64,000 nucleotides of DNA, from contig NZ_OZ038525.1 of the NCBI RefSeq assembly GCF_964036645.1, forward strand, positions 1,721,501-1,785,500. Reading direction: 5' to 3'. The notes below the pieces were generated by a model. The model ran no database searches. It was not told the DNA's origin and saw only the letters and a program-made list of their open reading frames with translations. Positions within the stretch are counted from its first letter, which is position 1, and the number at the start of each line of letters is the position of its first letter. Origin of the DNA: Tenacibaculum sp. 190524A02b (lineage in GTDB: Bacteria > Bacteroidota > Bacteroidia > Flavobacteriales > Flavobacteriaceae). Below are positions 7,940 to 18,190 of this stretch, piece by piece. Made by a program: the position numbers and the translations under genes.

Positions 7940-10900
7940 TTATTTTTGTATGCTTATCTTCCTTACTATTCTATCTCCTTTTTTAGTTTTAGCAACCAAA
8001 ATATATAGCCCTTGTTTTACTCCTTCCAAATTTATCATTTGCCCTTTGTGAGAAAGTGTTTTTATTTTTTTTCCTGTTAGGGTATATAAATTTGCTTCTA
8101 GAATCTCTATTTCTACTTCCTTATCTTGTTGTATATCTTGTAATAACTGAGTATTCATATTTTGAACACTACAAGACTTAACTAAAAGCCAAGGTCCCCA
8201 TGGACCACCAGTACCAGGTTCTTCATTTTTAGTCCACCATTTACTCTCATAAACATTTCCTTTATGGGATACTCGAATCCCTTTCACTTTATATTCAGTG
8301 GTAGCATCCCAAGAAGGTACTCCGTTACAATCTCCTCCTTGCACTTTTTCTTTTATAGTAATACTTATTTCATTAACTCCCATAGCTCCTTTATTATCTA
8401 CTACTACAACTTTTATTGTATAATTACCAAAACCAGTTGGTGTCCAATTCACATTATTTCCTTCTGATACATTTGCTCCATTCACTGAAAACTGAATACT
8501 TTCTACAGTTCCATCTGAATCAGTAGCATTTGCTATTAAAGTAATGGACTGTAATGTCTCTTGCTCTATAATTTGTCCATTGATTGGATTCGTAATAGTA
8601 ACCTGAGGTGGCTGATTCTCATCTCTCCTTTCTTTAATCGTAGCATTTATTTCTTGCAATCCAATAGCTCCTTTATCATCTGTGGCTACTACTTTTATTG
8701 TATAATTACCAAAATCGTTTGGTGTCCAATTCACATTATTCCCTTCTGATAAATTTACTCCATTCACTGAAAACTGAATACTTTCTACAGTTCCATCTAA
8801 ATCAGTAGCATTTGCAGTTAAAATAATGGTTTTTAATACTTCTTGCTCTATAATTTGTCCATCTTGAAGTGTTGTTATTTCTACTGTTGGTACTTGGTTT
8901 CCTAAAACTTTCTGTTTAATTGTTATTTTTGACTCTGCAGTAGCTATGGCTCCTTTATCATCAGTCACAGTTACCTGAATCGTATAATTACCAAATTTTT
9001 CTGGTGTCCAATTAATATTATTCCCTTCAGTAAGCTGTACTCCATTTACTTCAAAGATTATCTTGGTAATTATACCATCAGCATCTGATGCTTTTGCTGA
9101 CAGTACAATTGACGTTAATGTTTCTTGCTCTATTACTTGTCCATTCTGTGGAGTTAATATTTCAACAGTTGGTAATTGATTATCATTTATTAAACTACAC
9201 TCTCTAACTTTTTCCCATACACTGCTTAAACCTGGGACATCTTTTGAGTTTGCCCACCATTTATTTACATATATCCAACCTTGATAAGAAACCTCTGTTC
9301 CAGATGTCCCATAAGTCTCATTACTTTTCCAAACCGGTACTCCTCCACAGCCTCCACTTCCATCATCTAATGTTAAAAATTTAGTCGTTTCTGAATAAAT
9401 AGATGATGAATTATTTTTACTTGCTTTTACTTGTACCACATAAAAAGTATTTGGAGATAATTCTGTCAAAGGAACTGTTAGCTCAGTAATACCTTCAACA
9501 GTTTCCCAATTAGGTGTTTTTATTGCCCTATAACGGAGTGAATATTCATTTGCATTCTCTACTTTACTCCAACTAACCATAATTGATGATGCTTGTATCG
9601 ATGTTATTGTTACTTCTCTAGGCGGTTCAATATCTAATGTTTTAAAATTTACACTTTGAGAGTATACTGAATTCTTAGTTAGACTTTCAGCTCTTACCTG
9701 TAATTCATATGAAGTGTTCTTAGTAAGTCCTTTTATTTTTAATTGAGTATCATTTATTACTACTTCTTTCCAGTTTCCTCTTTGCTTTCTATATTTCACC
9801 CTGTAACGAAGCGCTTTGGTTACTTTATCCCATTTTACTATAGCTCTTAAGGCTCCTACCTCCTCCATTCTCACCTTTATAGGTGTAACCACTTGTGCAT
9901 CTCCATATTTTAACGCTTTCAATGCATCTATAACCCCAGAGCCTAATTTTCCTTTATAATTAGCATTTAAATGGTCCACAGAATTCGTACTGTTTTCCAT
10001 AATTGTTTTAAGTTCATTTCCTTCTAATTTCCCTTTAAACTTAGACACTACTAAAGCTGCCACACCAGATGCATGTGGACACGCCATAGAGGTTCCTTGT
10101 AAATATCCATACTTCCCTCCTGGAATTGTACTTAATACCCCAGCTGTCAAACCACTTGTTCTTTGATCACCTCCAGGTGCAGAAATATCAACCCAAGTCC
10201 CATAGTTAGAATAACTTGCTTTTTTTCCTGAATTGGCAACTGAAGACACTGATAATACTGGCTCATACCTACTAGGATAAAAGTTACCTTCAACTCCATT
10301 ATTACCTGTTGCAAAAATTACAACACCTCCATTCATTGGAGCTTTATTACCTCCTGCTGTAGCTATAAAATAATCAATTCCTGCTTTATCTGACTCACGA
10401 ATTGAAGCACTTACTCCTCCATATCCCCAACTATTTTGAGATATTACCGCACCATTATCAGCTGCATATACAAATGCTTCTGAAAAACCTGCTTTTTTAT
10501 GTCCAAAAACAGTATTTGACATAAGTAAAACTCCGTCATTATTACCTGAACCACCTGCAACTCCTGCAACCCCTATACCATTATTAGTTTCAGCAGCAAC
10601 CGTGCCTGCTACATGAGTACCATGTTTTCCTGCTGGAATAGCACCTACATCATCTGCAAAATTATATCCATGAATATCATCTATATATCCATTATTGTCA
10701 TCATCTATCCCATTTCCAGGTATCTCTCCTTCGTTTATCCATAAATTTCCTTTTAAATCTGGATGTGTTACATCAAAACCTGTATCTTCTATAGCTACAA
10801 TTACTTGCTTACTTCCCGTTTCTAACTTCCAAGCTTCTTCTAAGTTTATATCATTCCCGGCTATAGCATCTGGTGATTGTCCTGTATTTTTATAATGCCA

Positions 10901-11461
10901 TTGTTCATTGTAGTTTGGATCATTAGGAGCAACTAATAAGTTAATTTCATTTTCTTGATTTGTAAGTTTAGCTATACTAATTTTTGATTTATCTTTTTTA
11001 TATCCATCGTAAAAAATTATTTCTCTTACTGATTCTGCTATTTCAATAGCTGTCGTTTTTTGATAAGCTCTTACAACATCATCAATATTCTCCTTAGCAT
11101 TAAATTCGATTTCATACCATAAATGCAAACCATGTTGTCTATGTTTTTTTTCAAATTTCCCAGCGGGTCTAAATAATCTTTTTATGCTATATGCTTTAAA
11201 TTTTTTATTACAAAAATCTACCTCATTATCATTTAAAGTAATATATCCTTTATTCGATACTCTTAATAAGCTTTTACCTTTTAATTTTTTGTCTAATTTA
11301 TTGGTTTGATTATCATTAAATCGGACATGTATTTTATTCATATACTGTCCTTTTTTATTAATTTCTGGGTCTTTTTGACCATAACTATCTCCTAAACCCA
11401 ATAATAAGATACATAATCCCATTATAAAGGTTTTTGTCACTTTTTTGTTTGAAAAAAACAT
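7940..11461 (-). CDS. Secreted S8 (subtilisin) protease B, T9SS cargo
   Basis: A 1173-residue member of the array. Signal peptide 1-28; prodomain to about 178 with KRLFRPAGKFEKKHR; catalytic domain with Asp226 (EDTGFD), His280 (HGTHVAG), Asn387 (ATGN) and Ser458 (GTSMACPHASG). Two FN3 domains (about 527-705), a CBM5/12-like module (about 712-765), three Ig-like repeats (about 766-1040) and a second CBM5/12-like module (1045-1097) follow. The end (about 1100-1173) has the closing GLYILVAKTKKGDRIVRKISI of a T9SS domain but lacks the usual P-N-P opening seen in its neighbours, so this sorting domain is degenerate at its start. The first 61 residues are identical to those of protease C upstream, a sign of recent duplication or conversion. 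Confidence 0.92.
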   Translation of the reverse strand: MFFSNKKVTKTFIMGLCILLLGLGDSYGQKDPEINKKGQYMNKIHVRFNDNQTNKLDKKLKGKSLLRVSNKGYITLNDNEVDFCNKKFKAYSIKRLFRPAGKFEKKHRQHGLHLWYEIEFNAKENIDDVVRAYQKTTAIEIAESVREIIFYDGYKKDKSKISIAKLTNQENEINLLVAPNDPNYNEQWHYKNTGQSPDAIAGNDINLEEAWKLETGSKQVIVAIEDTGFDVTHPDLKGNLWINEGEIPGNGIDDDNNGYIDDIHGYNFADDVGAIPAGKHGTHVAGTVAAETNNGIGVAGVAGGSGNNDGVLLMSNTVFGHKKAGFSEAFVYAADNGAVISQNSWGYGGVSASIRESDKAGIDYFIATAGGNKAPMNGGVVIFATGNNGVEGNFYPSRYEPVLSVSSVANSGKKASYSNYGTWVDISAPGGDQRTSGLTAGVLSTIPGGKYGYLQGTSMACPHASGVAALVVSKFKGKLEGNELKTIMENSTNSVDHLNANYKGKLGSGVIDALKALKYGDAQVVTPIKVRMEEVGALRAIVKWDKVTKALRYRVKYRKQRGNWKEVVINDTQLKIKGLTKNTSYELQVRAESLTKNSVYSQSVNFKTLDIEPPREVTITSIQASSIMVSWSKVENANEYSLRYRAIKTPNWETVEGITELTVPLTELSPNTFYVVQVKASKNNSSSIYSETTKFLTLDDGSGGCGGVPVWKSNETYGTSGTEVSYQGWIYVNKWWANSKDVPGLSSVWEKVRECSLINDNQLPTVEILTPQNGQVIEQETLTSIVLSAKASDADGIITKIIFEVNGVQLTEGNNINWTPEKFGNYTIQVTVTDDKGAIATAESKITIKQKVLGNQVPTVEITTLQDGQIIEQEVLKTIILTANATDLDGTVESIQFSVNGVNLSEGNNVNWTPNDFGNYTIKVVATDDKGAIGLQEINATIKERRDENQPPQVTITNPINGQIIEQETLQSITLIANATDSDGTVESIQFSVNGANVSEGNNVNWTPTGFGNYTIKVVVVDNKGAMGVNEISITIKEKVQGGDCNGVPSWDATTEYKVKGIRVSHKGNVYESKWWTKNEEPGTGGPWGPWLLVKSCSVQNMNTQLLQDIQQDKEVEIEILEANLYTLTGKKIKTLSHKGQMINLEGVKQGLYILVAKTKKGDRIVRKISIQK

Positions 11462-12485
11462 TTGATTTAAGCTTTATTTTATTGGTTAATTGTTTGCAAA
11501 AAACTAGTGAACAGCATTTATAATACTATTCACTAGAAATATTGCTTTTATTCTATAAGGATTTTTTGTGTTTGTGTGTATTGCTGAGTCTTTATTTTCA
11601 ATACATATATCCCTTTTTGTAATGATGATACATCAAAACTCAATGAATTACTCTCAGCTTTTAACACTTCTTCTTTTATCAATTCACCTGCTAACGTAGA
11701 AACAGACACTTGAACATTCATTTTTGGTAATATATTAGCTTTTAATTTTAATCTGTTTTGAACAGGATTAGGTGATACAATAAAATTTTGTACTTCTGAA
11801 CATACTCTTATTAATTTCCAAGGTCCCCATGGTCCACCAGTTCCAGGCTCTTCATTTTTTGTCCACCATTTACTTTCATAAATATTTTTTTTGTGAACCA
11901 CCTGAAGCCCTGCTACGTTATATTCTTTAGCTACATCCCATACTGCAATTCCCTCACAGCCTACATTTGTTACTGGTTGTTTGATAGTAATTGTTATTTG
12001 TTTACTTGTTATGGCTTGTTTATCATCTGTAACAATTACCTTAATTATATAATCTCCATAACTTTCTGGAATCCATTCTTTATCATTCCCTTTCTCCAAA
12101 TCTATATTATTTACTGAAAATTGAATTGATTCAATTGTTCCATCTGAGTCTGTAGCATTTACCTTTAAAGCAATAGGTTTAAAAACATCTTGTTCAAATA
12201 TTTGACCATTCACAGGGGTAACCATTGTTAGTTCTGGTGGTTGATTTCCTTTTTCCTCTTTAACAGTTATAGTTATAATGTCTACTGCAGTAGCTCCTAG
12301 ATTATCTGTTACCTCTACTTTTATTGTATAAGCTCCATAAGCTGTTGGTATCCAATCAATATTATTTCCTTGAGCTAAATTTGTATTGTTTACTGAAAAT
12401 TGAATTTTATCAATGGTTCCATCAGAATCAGTTGCATTTGCTGAAAGAGTTATCGCTTCAAAAGATGATTGTATGATAACCTGTT
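11304..12485. repeat. Copy 1 of a near-identical 1.18-kb direct repeat (period 3332 bp)
   Basis: This stretch covers the C-terminal third of protease gene C, the 86-base spacer and the first 158 bases of protease gene B. It matches 14636-15817 almost base for base. The offset is 3332 at every landmark checked: start codons 11461/14793, stop codons 11548/14880 and the left break after GTATGATAACCTGTT at 12485/15817. Scattered substitutions remain in the Ig coding part. Confidence 0.85.
11498..11536 (-). terminator. Candidate terminator between protease genes C and B
   Basis: CTAGTGAA (11504-11511) pairs with TTCACTAG (11529-11536), and a T run follows on the minus strand (A run 11498-11503). 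The hairpin sits 12 bases past the stop of protease C and about 36 bases before the start codon of protease B. Confidence 0.5.
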
Positions 12486-14793
12486 CACTTAAAGGTGATG
12501 TTATAGATACTGTTGGTATATTGTTATCAGATTCACATTCTCCTATTTTTTTCCAGTGGTCTGTAGTTCCTGGAATATTTCCTTGACTCCACCATTTATT
12601 TTGATAAATAACATGATTATATACAGCTTTCATTCCTGGTTCTCCATAAGTTTTATCTTTCTCCCAAATAGCTATCCCATTACAACCTCCACTACCGTCA
12701 TCTAATGTTAAAAATAATATAGAATTTGAGTATAAAGACGAAACACCTTCTTTAGATGCTTTTACTTGTACTTCATAAAAAGTATTGGGTGCTAAATTGA
12801 TTAAAACTTGAGATGCATTTATAGTTGGTAAAACATTCATCCAAGTAATTTTTTCCTTTTTTTTATAGCGAAGCTCGTATTGATTTGCCTCATTATTCCT
12901 ATTCCAACTTATAGTTGCTTTATTGGTAGTGATAGCTGAAACAATTATCTTTTGAGGTGTTTCTATAGAAATAGTAGAAAACTTTATAATACTCGAATAT
13001 TCAGACATCTTAGATAAGCTTTCAGCACGTACTTGAATTTCATAACTGGTTCCTTTAATAAGATTATATAACTTAACAGAAGTACCATTAATCACCTCTT
13101 CAACCCATTGCCCGTTATTACTTCGGTATTTGATGCGATATCTAGATGCCTTATCAGTTAAATCCCAATTTACTATTGCAGTTTGCGCACCTATTTCAGA
13201 AATTGTAATATTAGAAGGAGTACGAACATCTGAATCTCCATATTTCAGTGCTTTGAACGCATTTACTCTTCCTGAACCTAATTGTCTTACATAATCTGGA
13301 TTAAGATGATCAACGGAATCTGTACTGTTTTCTATAATATACTTGAGTTCTTTTCCAGATAGTTTCCCTGCAAATTTAGACACCACTAAAGCTGCTACAC
13401 CTGAAACATGTGGACATGCCATAGAAGTTCCATTTGCAAATCCATATCTATTATTAGGTAATGTACTTAATACCCCAGCTGTATGTCCATTAATTTCCTG
13501 ATCTCCACCAGGTGCAGAAACATCAATTGTATTTCCATAATTTGAATAATGAGCTCTTTCTCCTGAATTAGATAATGACGCTACGGATATTACAAGGTCA
13601 TATCCTGAAGGATAGCTTGGTCTATATGTATTATCATTACCTGCTGCAAAAACAGCCAAGCCGCCTTTCATTGGACTATCAGATCCACCCGCATTCTTTA
13701 AAAAGTAGTCTATAGCTGCCTTAGTAGCTTCTTTTATAGAAGGAGCTTGAGATCCCCAACTATTTTGTGAAATAACCGCTCCATTATCTGCTGCATATAC
13801 AAAAGCTTCAGCTTCTCCTCCTACTGCATTTCCAAAAATAGTATTAGCCATTAATCGAACACCATCTTTATTCCCTGTTCCTCCTGCAATACCAGAAACT
13901 CCTATACCATTATTGGTTTCTGCAGCAACCGTACCCGCTACGTGAGTACCATGCCAAGCAGCAGGAATTGTTCCTGTATTATCAGCAAAATTATACCCAT
14001 GAACATCATCTACAAACCCATTATTATCATCATCAATGTTATTTCCAGGTATTTCTCCTTCGTTTACCCATAAGTTTCCTTTTAAATCTGGATGGTTTAT
14101 ATCAATCCCTTCGTCTACAATAGCAACTATTACTTGAGAGTTTCCTTTTTCAATTTCCCAGGCTTTTTCTAAATTTATATCCATCCCTAGTACTGCATTT
14201 GGCGATTGTCCTGTGTTGTGATAATGCCATTGCTCATTATACCTTGGGTCATTGGGTGAAGTATTGAGGTTACGAACTTTAGATTTATTTGATTTAATCT
14301 CTCTTACTATATTTGAGCTACTATTTTCTTTATATCCATCAGTAAAATGAGCTTTGTAAACAGGCTCAGCTATAGTTACAGATGATGTTGACTTATATTG
14401 TTTTACAACAGCTTCAACATCTTTATTGGCTTCAATCTCTATTACATACCATAAATGTAATCCATGCGCTCTATGTTTTTTCTCAAACTTTCCAGCAGGT
14501 CTAAATAATCTTTTTATACTATGTGCTTTAAATTTTTTATTACAAAAATCTACTTCAGTATCATTTAAAGTAACATATCCTTTATTTGATGCTCTTAATA
14601 AGCTTTTATTTTTTAATTTTTTATCTAATTTATTTGTTTGATTATCATTAAATCGGACATGTATTTTATTCATATACTGTCCTTTTTTATTAATTTCTGG
14701 GTCTTTTTGACCATAACTATCTCCTAAACCCAATAATAAGATACATAATCCCATTATAAAGGTTTTTGTCACTTTTTTGTTTGAAAAAAACAT
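11548..14793 (-). CDS. Secreted S8 (subtilisin) protease C, T9SS cargo
   Basis: A 1081-residue member of the array. Signal peptide 1-28 (identical to that of protease B), prodomain to about 180. Catalytic residues are Asp227 (VDEGID), His281 (HGTHVAG), Asn386 (AAGN) and Ser457 (GTSMACPHVSG). Two FN3 domains (about 530-700), a CBM5/12-like module (CNGIAIWEKDKTYG to KWWSQG), two Ig-like repeats (about 760-940), a second CBM5/12-like module (946-998) and a T9SS sorting domain (SPNPVQNRLKL, then KGIYVLKI, about 1003-1081). It is a mosaic: the N-terminal region matches B downstream, while the C-terminal part from about residue 770 matches D upstream. This fits unequal crossing-over between array members. 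Confidence 0.92.
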   Translation of the reverse strand: MFFSNKKVTKTFIMGLCILLLGLGDSYGQKDPEINKKGQYMNKIHVRFNDNQTNKLDKKLKNKSLLRASNKGYVTLNDTEVDFCNKKFKAHSIKRLFRPAGKFEKKHRAHGLHLWYVIEIEANKDVEAVVKQYKSTSSVTIAEPVYKAHFTDGYKENSSSNIVREIKSNKSKVRNLNTSPNDPRYNEQWHYHNTGQSPNAVLGMDINLEKAWEIEKGNSQVIVAIVDEGIDINHPDLKGNLWVNEGEIPGNNIDDDNNGFVDDVHGYNFADNTGTIPAAWHGTHVAGTVAAETNNGIGVSGIAGGTGNKDGVRLMANTIFGNAVGGEAEAFVYAADNGAVISQNSWGSQAPSIKEATKAAIDYFLKNAGGSDSPMKGGLAVFAAGNDNTYRPSYPSGYDLVISVASLSNSGERAHYSNYGNTIDVSAPGGDQEINGHTAGVLSTLPNNRYGFANGTSMACPHVSGVAALVVSKFAGKLSGKELKYIIENSTDSVDHLNPDYVRQLGSGRVNAFKALKYGDSDVRTPSNITISEIGAQTAIVNWDLTDKASRYRIKYRSNNGQWVEEVINGTSVKLYNLIKGTSYEIQVRAESLSKMSEYSSIIKFSTISIETPQKIIVSAITTNKATISWNRNNEANQYELRYKKKEKITWMNVLPTINASQVLINLAPNTFYEVQVKASKEGVSSLYSNSILFLTLDDGSGGCNGIAIWEKDKTYGEPGMKAVYNHVIYQNKWWSQGNIPGTTDHWKKIGECESDNNIPTVSITSPLSEQVIIQSSFEAITLSANATDSDGTIDKIQFSVNNTNLAQGNNIDWIPTAYGAYTIKVEVTDNLGATAVDIITITVKEEKGNQPPELTMVTPVNGQIFEQDVFKPIALKVNATDSDGTIESIQFSVNNIDLEKGNDKEWIPESYGDYIIKVIVTDDKQAITSKQITITIKQPVTNVGCEGIAVWDVAKEYNVAGLQVVHKKNIYESKWWTKNEEPGTGGPWGPWKLIRVCSEVQNFIVSPNPVQNRLKLKANILPKMNVQVSVSTLAGELIKEEVLKAESNSLSFDVSSLQKGIYVLKIKTQQYTQTQKILIE

Positions 14794-15817
14794 TTGATTT
14801 AAGCTTTATTTTATTGGTTAATTGTTTGCAAAAAACTAGTAAACAGCATTTATAATACTATTCACTAGAAATATTACTTTTATTCTATAAGGATTTTTTG
14901 TGTTTGTGTGTATTGCTGAGTCTTTATTTTCAATACATATATCCCTTTTTGTAATGATGATACATCAAAACTCAATGAATTACTCTCAGCTTTTAACACT
15001 TCTTCTTTTATCAATTCACCTGCTAACGTAGAAACAGACACTTGAACATTCATTTTTGGTAATATATTAGCTTTTAATTTTAATCTGTTTTGAACAGGAT
15101 TAGGTGATACCATAAAATTTTGTACTTCTGAACATGCTCTTATTAATTTCCAAGGTCCCCATGGTCCACCAGTTCCAGGCTCTTCATTTTTTGTCCACCA
15201 TTTACTTTCATAAATATTTTTTTTGTGAACCACCTGAAGCCCTGCTACGTTATATTCTTTAGTTGCATCCCATACTGCAATTCCCTCACAGCCTACATTT
15301 GTTACTGGCTGTTTAATAGTAATTGTTATTTGTTTACTTGTTATGGCTTGTTTATCATCTGTAACAATTACCTTAATTATATAATCTCCATAACTTTCTG
15401 GAATCCATTCTTTATCATTCCCTTTCTCCAAGTCTACATTATTGACTGAAAATTGAATTGATTCAATTGTTCCATCTGAGTCTGTAGCATTTACCTTTAA
15501 AACAATAGGTTTAAAAACATCTTGTTCAAATATTTGACCATTTACAGGCGTAACCATTGTTAGTTCTGGTGGTTGATTTCCTTTTTCCTCTTTAATAGTT
15601 ACTGTTATAATATCTACCGCAGTGGCACCTTGATTATCTGTAACCTCTACTTTTATTGTATAAGCTCCATAAGCTGTTGGTATCCAATCAATATTATTCC
15701 CTTGAGTTAAATTTGTATTGTTTACTGAAAATTGAATTTTATCAATGGTTCCATCAGAATCAGTTGCATTTGCTGAAAGAGTTATCGCTTCAAAAGATGA
15801 TTGTATGATAACCTGTT
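14636..15817. repeat. Copy 2 of the 1.18-kb direct repeat (period 3332 bp)
   Basis: Partner of 11304-12485. It spans the C-terminal part of protease gene D, the 86-base spacer and the 5' end of protease gene C. Spacer differences are few, for example TAGTAAACAGC here against TAGTGAACAGC in copy 1. Confidence 0.85.
14830..14868 (-). terminator. Candidate terminator between protease genes D and C
   Basis: Same hairpin as at 11498-11536. CTAGTAAA (14836-14843) pairs with TTCACTAG (14861-14868); the one base change gives a G-U pair in minus-strand RNA, so the stem survives. A T run follows on the minus strand. Confidence 0.45.
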
Positions 15818-18107
15818 GATTTGATAGGGATATTATAGATACTTTTGGTGTATTATTTCCTGAGCCAGAACAAGCTTCTAATTTTTTCCAAGCACTACTT
15901 ACACCTGGTTCTTGGTTTTGTGTCCAATGTTTATTTTCATAGATGAAACCTTTATGAGAAACAATACTTCCTTCAGTCCAAAAGTCTGTTCCTGGATATG
16001 TTGTATTTGGATCCCAAGGATCAAAATCGCTACATACAGGAGTTCCCGTAAAAAACACTAACTCATCAGAATACTCTGAATATGTATTTCCATAAATACT
16101 TCTTACCCTAATTTGGTATTCTGTTTGTTCAGTAAGACCGTTAAGTTTGGCTCTATTCTTACTTCGTGGAATAAATATTATCCAATTTGCATCAGTACTT
16201 TTTTTATAACTTACCTCATAAGCTGTTGCATCATCAACCTCATCCCATTTAAGTCCCGCACTTTTCAGTCTCCTTGCAAAAGGACTAACATTATTAGGTG
16301 GTAATGGATTATTATTACTTGTCCAAAATACTTTTCTTTCTGAAAAAACTGACGTTCCAAAATTCCCTTTTGCCCTAACTTGTACTTGGTATTCTGTAGT
16401 TTTTTTTAAATTGTTAATCACTGTAGAATTTGTATTAACCAATATAGATTTCCAATTCAACTCTCCAATTGCCTTATAGCGTAACTCATAACTATTAGCT
16501 TCAATAACAGAACTCCAATCTATTTTTATACTGGTTTCAGTTTTAGTATCTGATGCCACATTTATAGGTATGTTATTTACATCTGCCAATAATGAAGCAT
16601 ATGCTTCTAATCTACCTGCACCTAATTTCCCTTCAAAACCTGAGTTAAGATTGTCTATTTGTTTTGACGTTCCTTGCAACAAAGCCTTTACCTGATTTGG
16701 CGTAATTCTGCCATAATTTTTAGACACAATTAAAGCCGCCACTCCCGCAACATGAGGAGTTGCCATTGAGGTACCAGAGTTATAACCATATTTTCCACCT
16801 GGTAAAGTACTCAGAATCTTAGAGCCCGGCGCAGCTATTTCAACCCAAGAACCATAAGTAGAAAAACTAGATTTTTTATCTTTATTATCAGTTGAAGCTA
16901 CGTGAAATACTGGTTCATAAGCATCAGGAAAAGAATCACTATATTCATTATTATCATTTCCTGCAGCGAAAATTACTAATCCTCCATTCATTGCTTTTTC
17001 TTTTCCTCCAGCATTAGCAATAAAATAGTCTATGCCTGCTTTTGTAGCTGTTACTTTATCTTGGCTAGAATCTACATGTAATCCCCAGCTATTATTAGAA
17101 ATAACTGCTCCATTATCTGCTGCATAAACATAAGATTCTTCCAAACCTCCAATACCCCAACTTAAAATAGCACAAGACATAATACGTACACCATCACCTT
17201 TTCCTGTTCCTCCTGCTACTCCAGCTACTCCAATTCCATTATTAGTATCTGCTGCAATTGTTCCAGCTACATGCGTACCATGATCTTCTCCTTTTAACTC
17301 ACCTCTATCCCAAACAAAATTATAACCATGAATATCATCTACATAACCATTATTATCATCATCAATTTCATTTCCTGGAATTTCACCTTCATTTACCCAC
17401 ATATTTCTTTTTAAATCAGGATGTGAAGACTCTACTTCTTCATCCATAACTGCAACGATTACTCTAGAATCTCCTTTTTCTATTTTCCAGGTTTCTTCTA
17501 AATTTATATCACTTCCAATAGTACCTCCTTCTTGCCCTGTATTTTTATAGTGCCATTGTTTATCAAAATCAGGATCATTTGGTATTCCCGTAAAATTATT
17601 GTTGATTTTATTGTGCTTATTTAATGGTTTTATAGGTACTTCTTGAAAAGTGTTGTTATTTCTATTTTTATCTACTTTATAACGAGCATGAGCTACTTCA
17701 ATTCCTTTATCTCTTTTATATAATTCAATTGCTTTGTCTACGCTTTCATGGTTATTATAAGTAATTTCATACCAAAGATGCAATCCAAATTTTTTATGTT
17801 TGGCCTCATGTTTTCCTGCTGGCCTAAAGACTCTTTTCATTGAAAATACTTTCAGTTCTTTATTTTTTGCGTCTAAGCTTTTTGAACCAGTAGTTACATA
17901 TCCTATTTTTTTTGACGCTGTTAAAACTCTATTTTGATTTGTTTTTATGAGCTGTTTTCGTAATTGCTTTTCCTGGAAAGGCTTAAACTTTACAATAACA
18001 ACTCCTTTTTGTTGATTCTTATTATTAAATTGTTGTTTCTGAGCTACTACAGTTCCCATAACACAAAAAATTATGGATGTAAGCACTTGTTTTAGTTGAT
18101 TTTTCAT
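14880..18107 (-). CDS. Secreted S8 (subtilisin) protease D, T9SS cargo
   Basis: A 1075-residue member of the array. Signal peptide 1-22, prodomain to about 176 with KRVFRPAGKHEAKHK. Catalytic residues are Asp222, His276 (HGTHVAG), Asn384 (AAGN) and Ser447 (GTSMATPHVAG). The Asp context is unusual: MDEEVESSHPDL has Glu where the S8 signature normally has Gly two residues after Asp. Two FN3 domains, a CBM5/12-like module with an insertion (CSDFDPWDPNTTY to KHWTQNQEPG), two Ig-like repeats (about 755-935), a second CBM module (940-992) and a T9SS domain follow. The C-terminal 300 residues are nearly identical to protease C. Activity is likely but the altered Asp motif makes it less certain than for A-C. 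Confidence 0.9.
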   Translation of the reverse strand: MKNQLKQVLTSIIFCVMGTVVAQKQQFNNKNQQKGVVIVKFKPFQEKQLRKQLIKTNQNRVLTASKKIGYVTTGSKSLDAKNKELKVFSMKRVFRPAGKHEAKHKKFGLHLWYEITYNNHESVDKAIELYKRDKGIEVAHARYKVDKNRNNNTFQEVPIKPLNKHNKINNNFTGIPNDPDFDKQWHYKNTGQEGGTIGSDINLEETWKIEKGDSRVIVAVMDEEVESSHPDLKRNMWVNEGEIPGNEIDDDNNGYVDDIHGYNFVWDRGELKGEDHGTHVAGTIAADTNNGIGVAGVAGGTGKGDGVRIMSCAILSWGIGGLEESYVYAADNGAVISNNSWGLHVDSSQDKVTATKAGIDYFIANAGGKEKAMNGGLVIFAAGNDNNEYSDSFPDAYEPVFHVASTDNKDKKSSFSTYGSWVEIAAPGSKILSTLPGGKYGYNSGTSMATPHVAGVAALIVSKNYGRITPNQVKALLQGTSKQIDNLNSGFEGKLGAGRLEAYASLLADVNNIPINVASDTKTETSIKIDWSSVIEANSYELRYKAIGELNWKSILVNTNSTVINNLKKTTEYQVQVRAKGNFGTSVFSERKVFWTSNNNPLPPNNVSPFARRLKSAGLKWDEVDDATAYEVSYKKSTDANWIIFIPRSKNRAKLNGLTEQTEYQIRVRSIYGNTYSEYSDELVFFTGTPVCSDFDPWDPNTTYPGTDFWTEGSIVSHKGFIYENKHWTQNQEPGVSSAWKKLEACSGSGNNTPKVSIISLSNQQVIIQSSFEAITLSANATDSDGTIDKIQFSVNNTNLTQGNNIDWIPTAYGAYTIKVEVTDNQGATAVDIITVTIKEEKGNQPPELTMVTPVNGQIFEQDVFKPIVLKVNATDSDGTIESIQFSVNNVDLEKGNDKEWIPESYGDYIIKVIVTDDKQAITSKQITITIKQPVTNVGCEGIAVWDATKEYNVAGLQVVHKKNIYESKWWTKNEEPGTGGPWGPWKLIRACSEVQNFMVSPNPVQNRLKLKANILPKMNVQVSVSTLAGELIKEEVLKAESNSLSFDVSSLQKGIYVLKIKTQQYTQTQKILIE

Positions 18108-18190
18108 TGGTTTGATTTTTAAGGTTATTCATCTAACTTATAACACCTCATTTAATTAGACATCCCTAAATTTGAACTGAGTTTTAAAGT

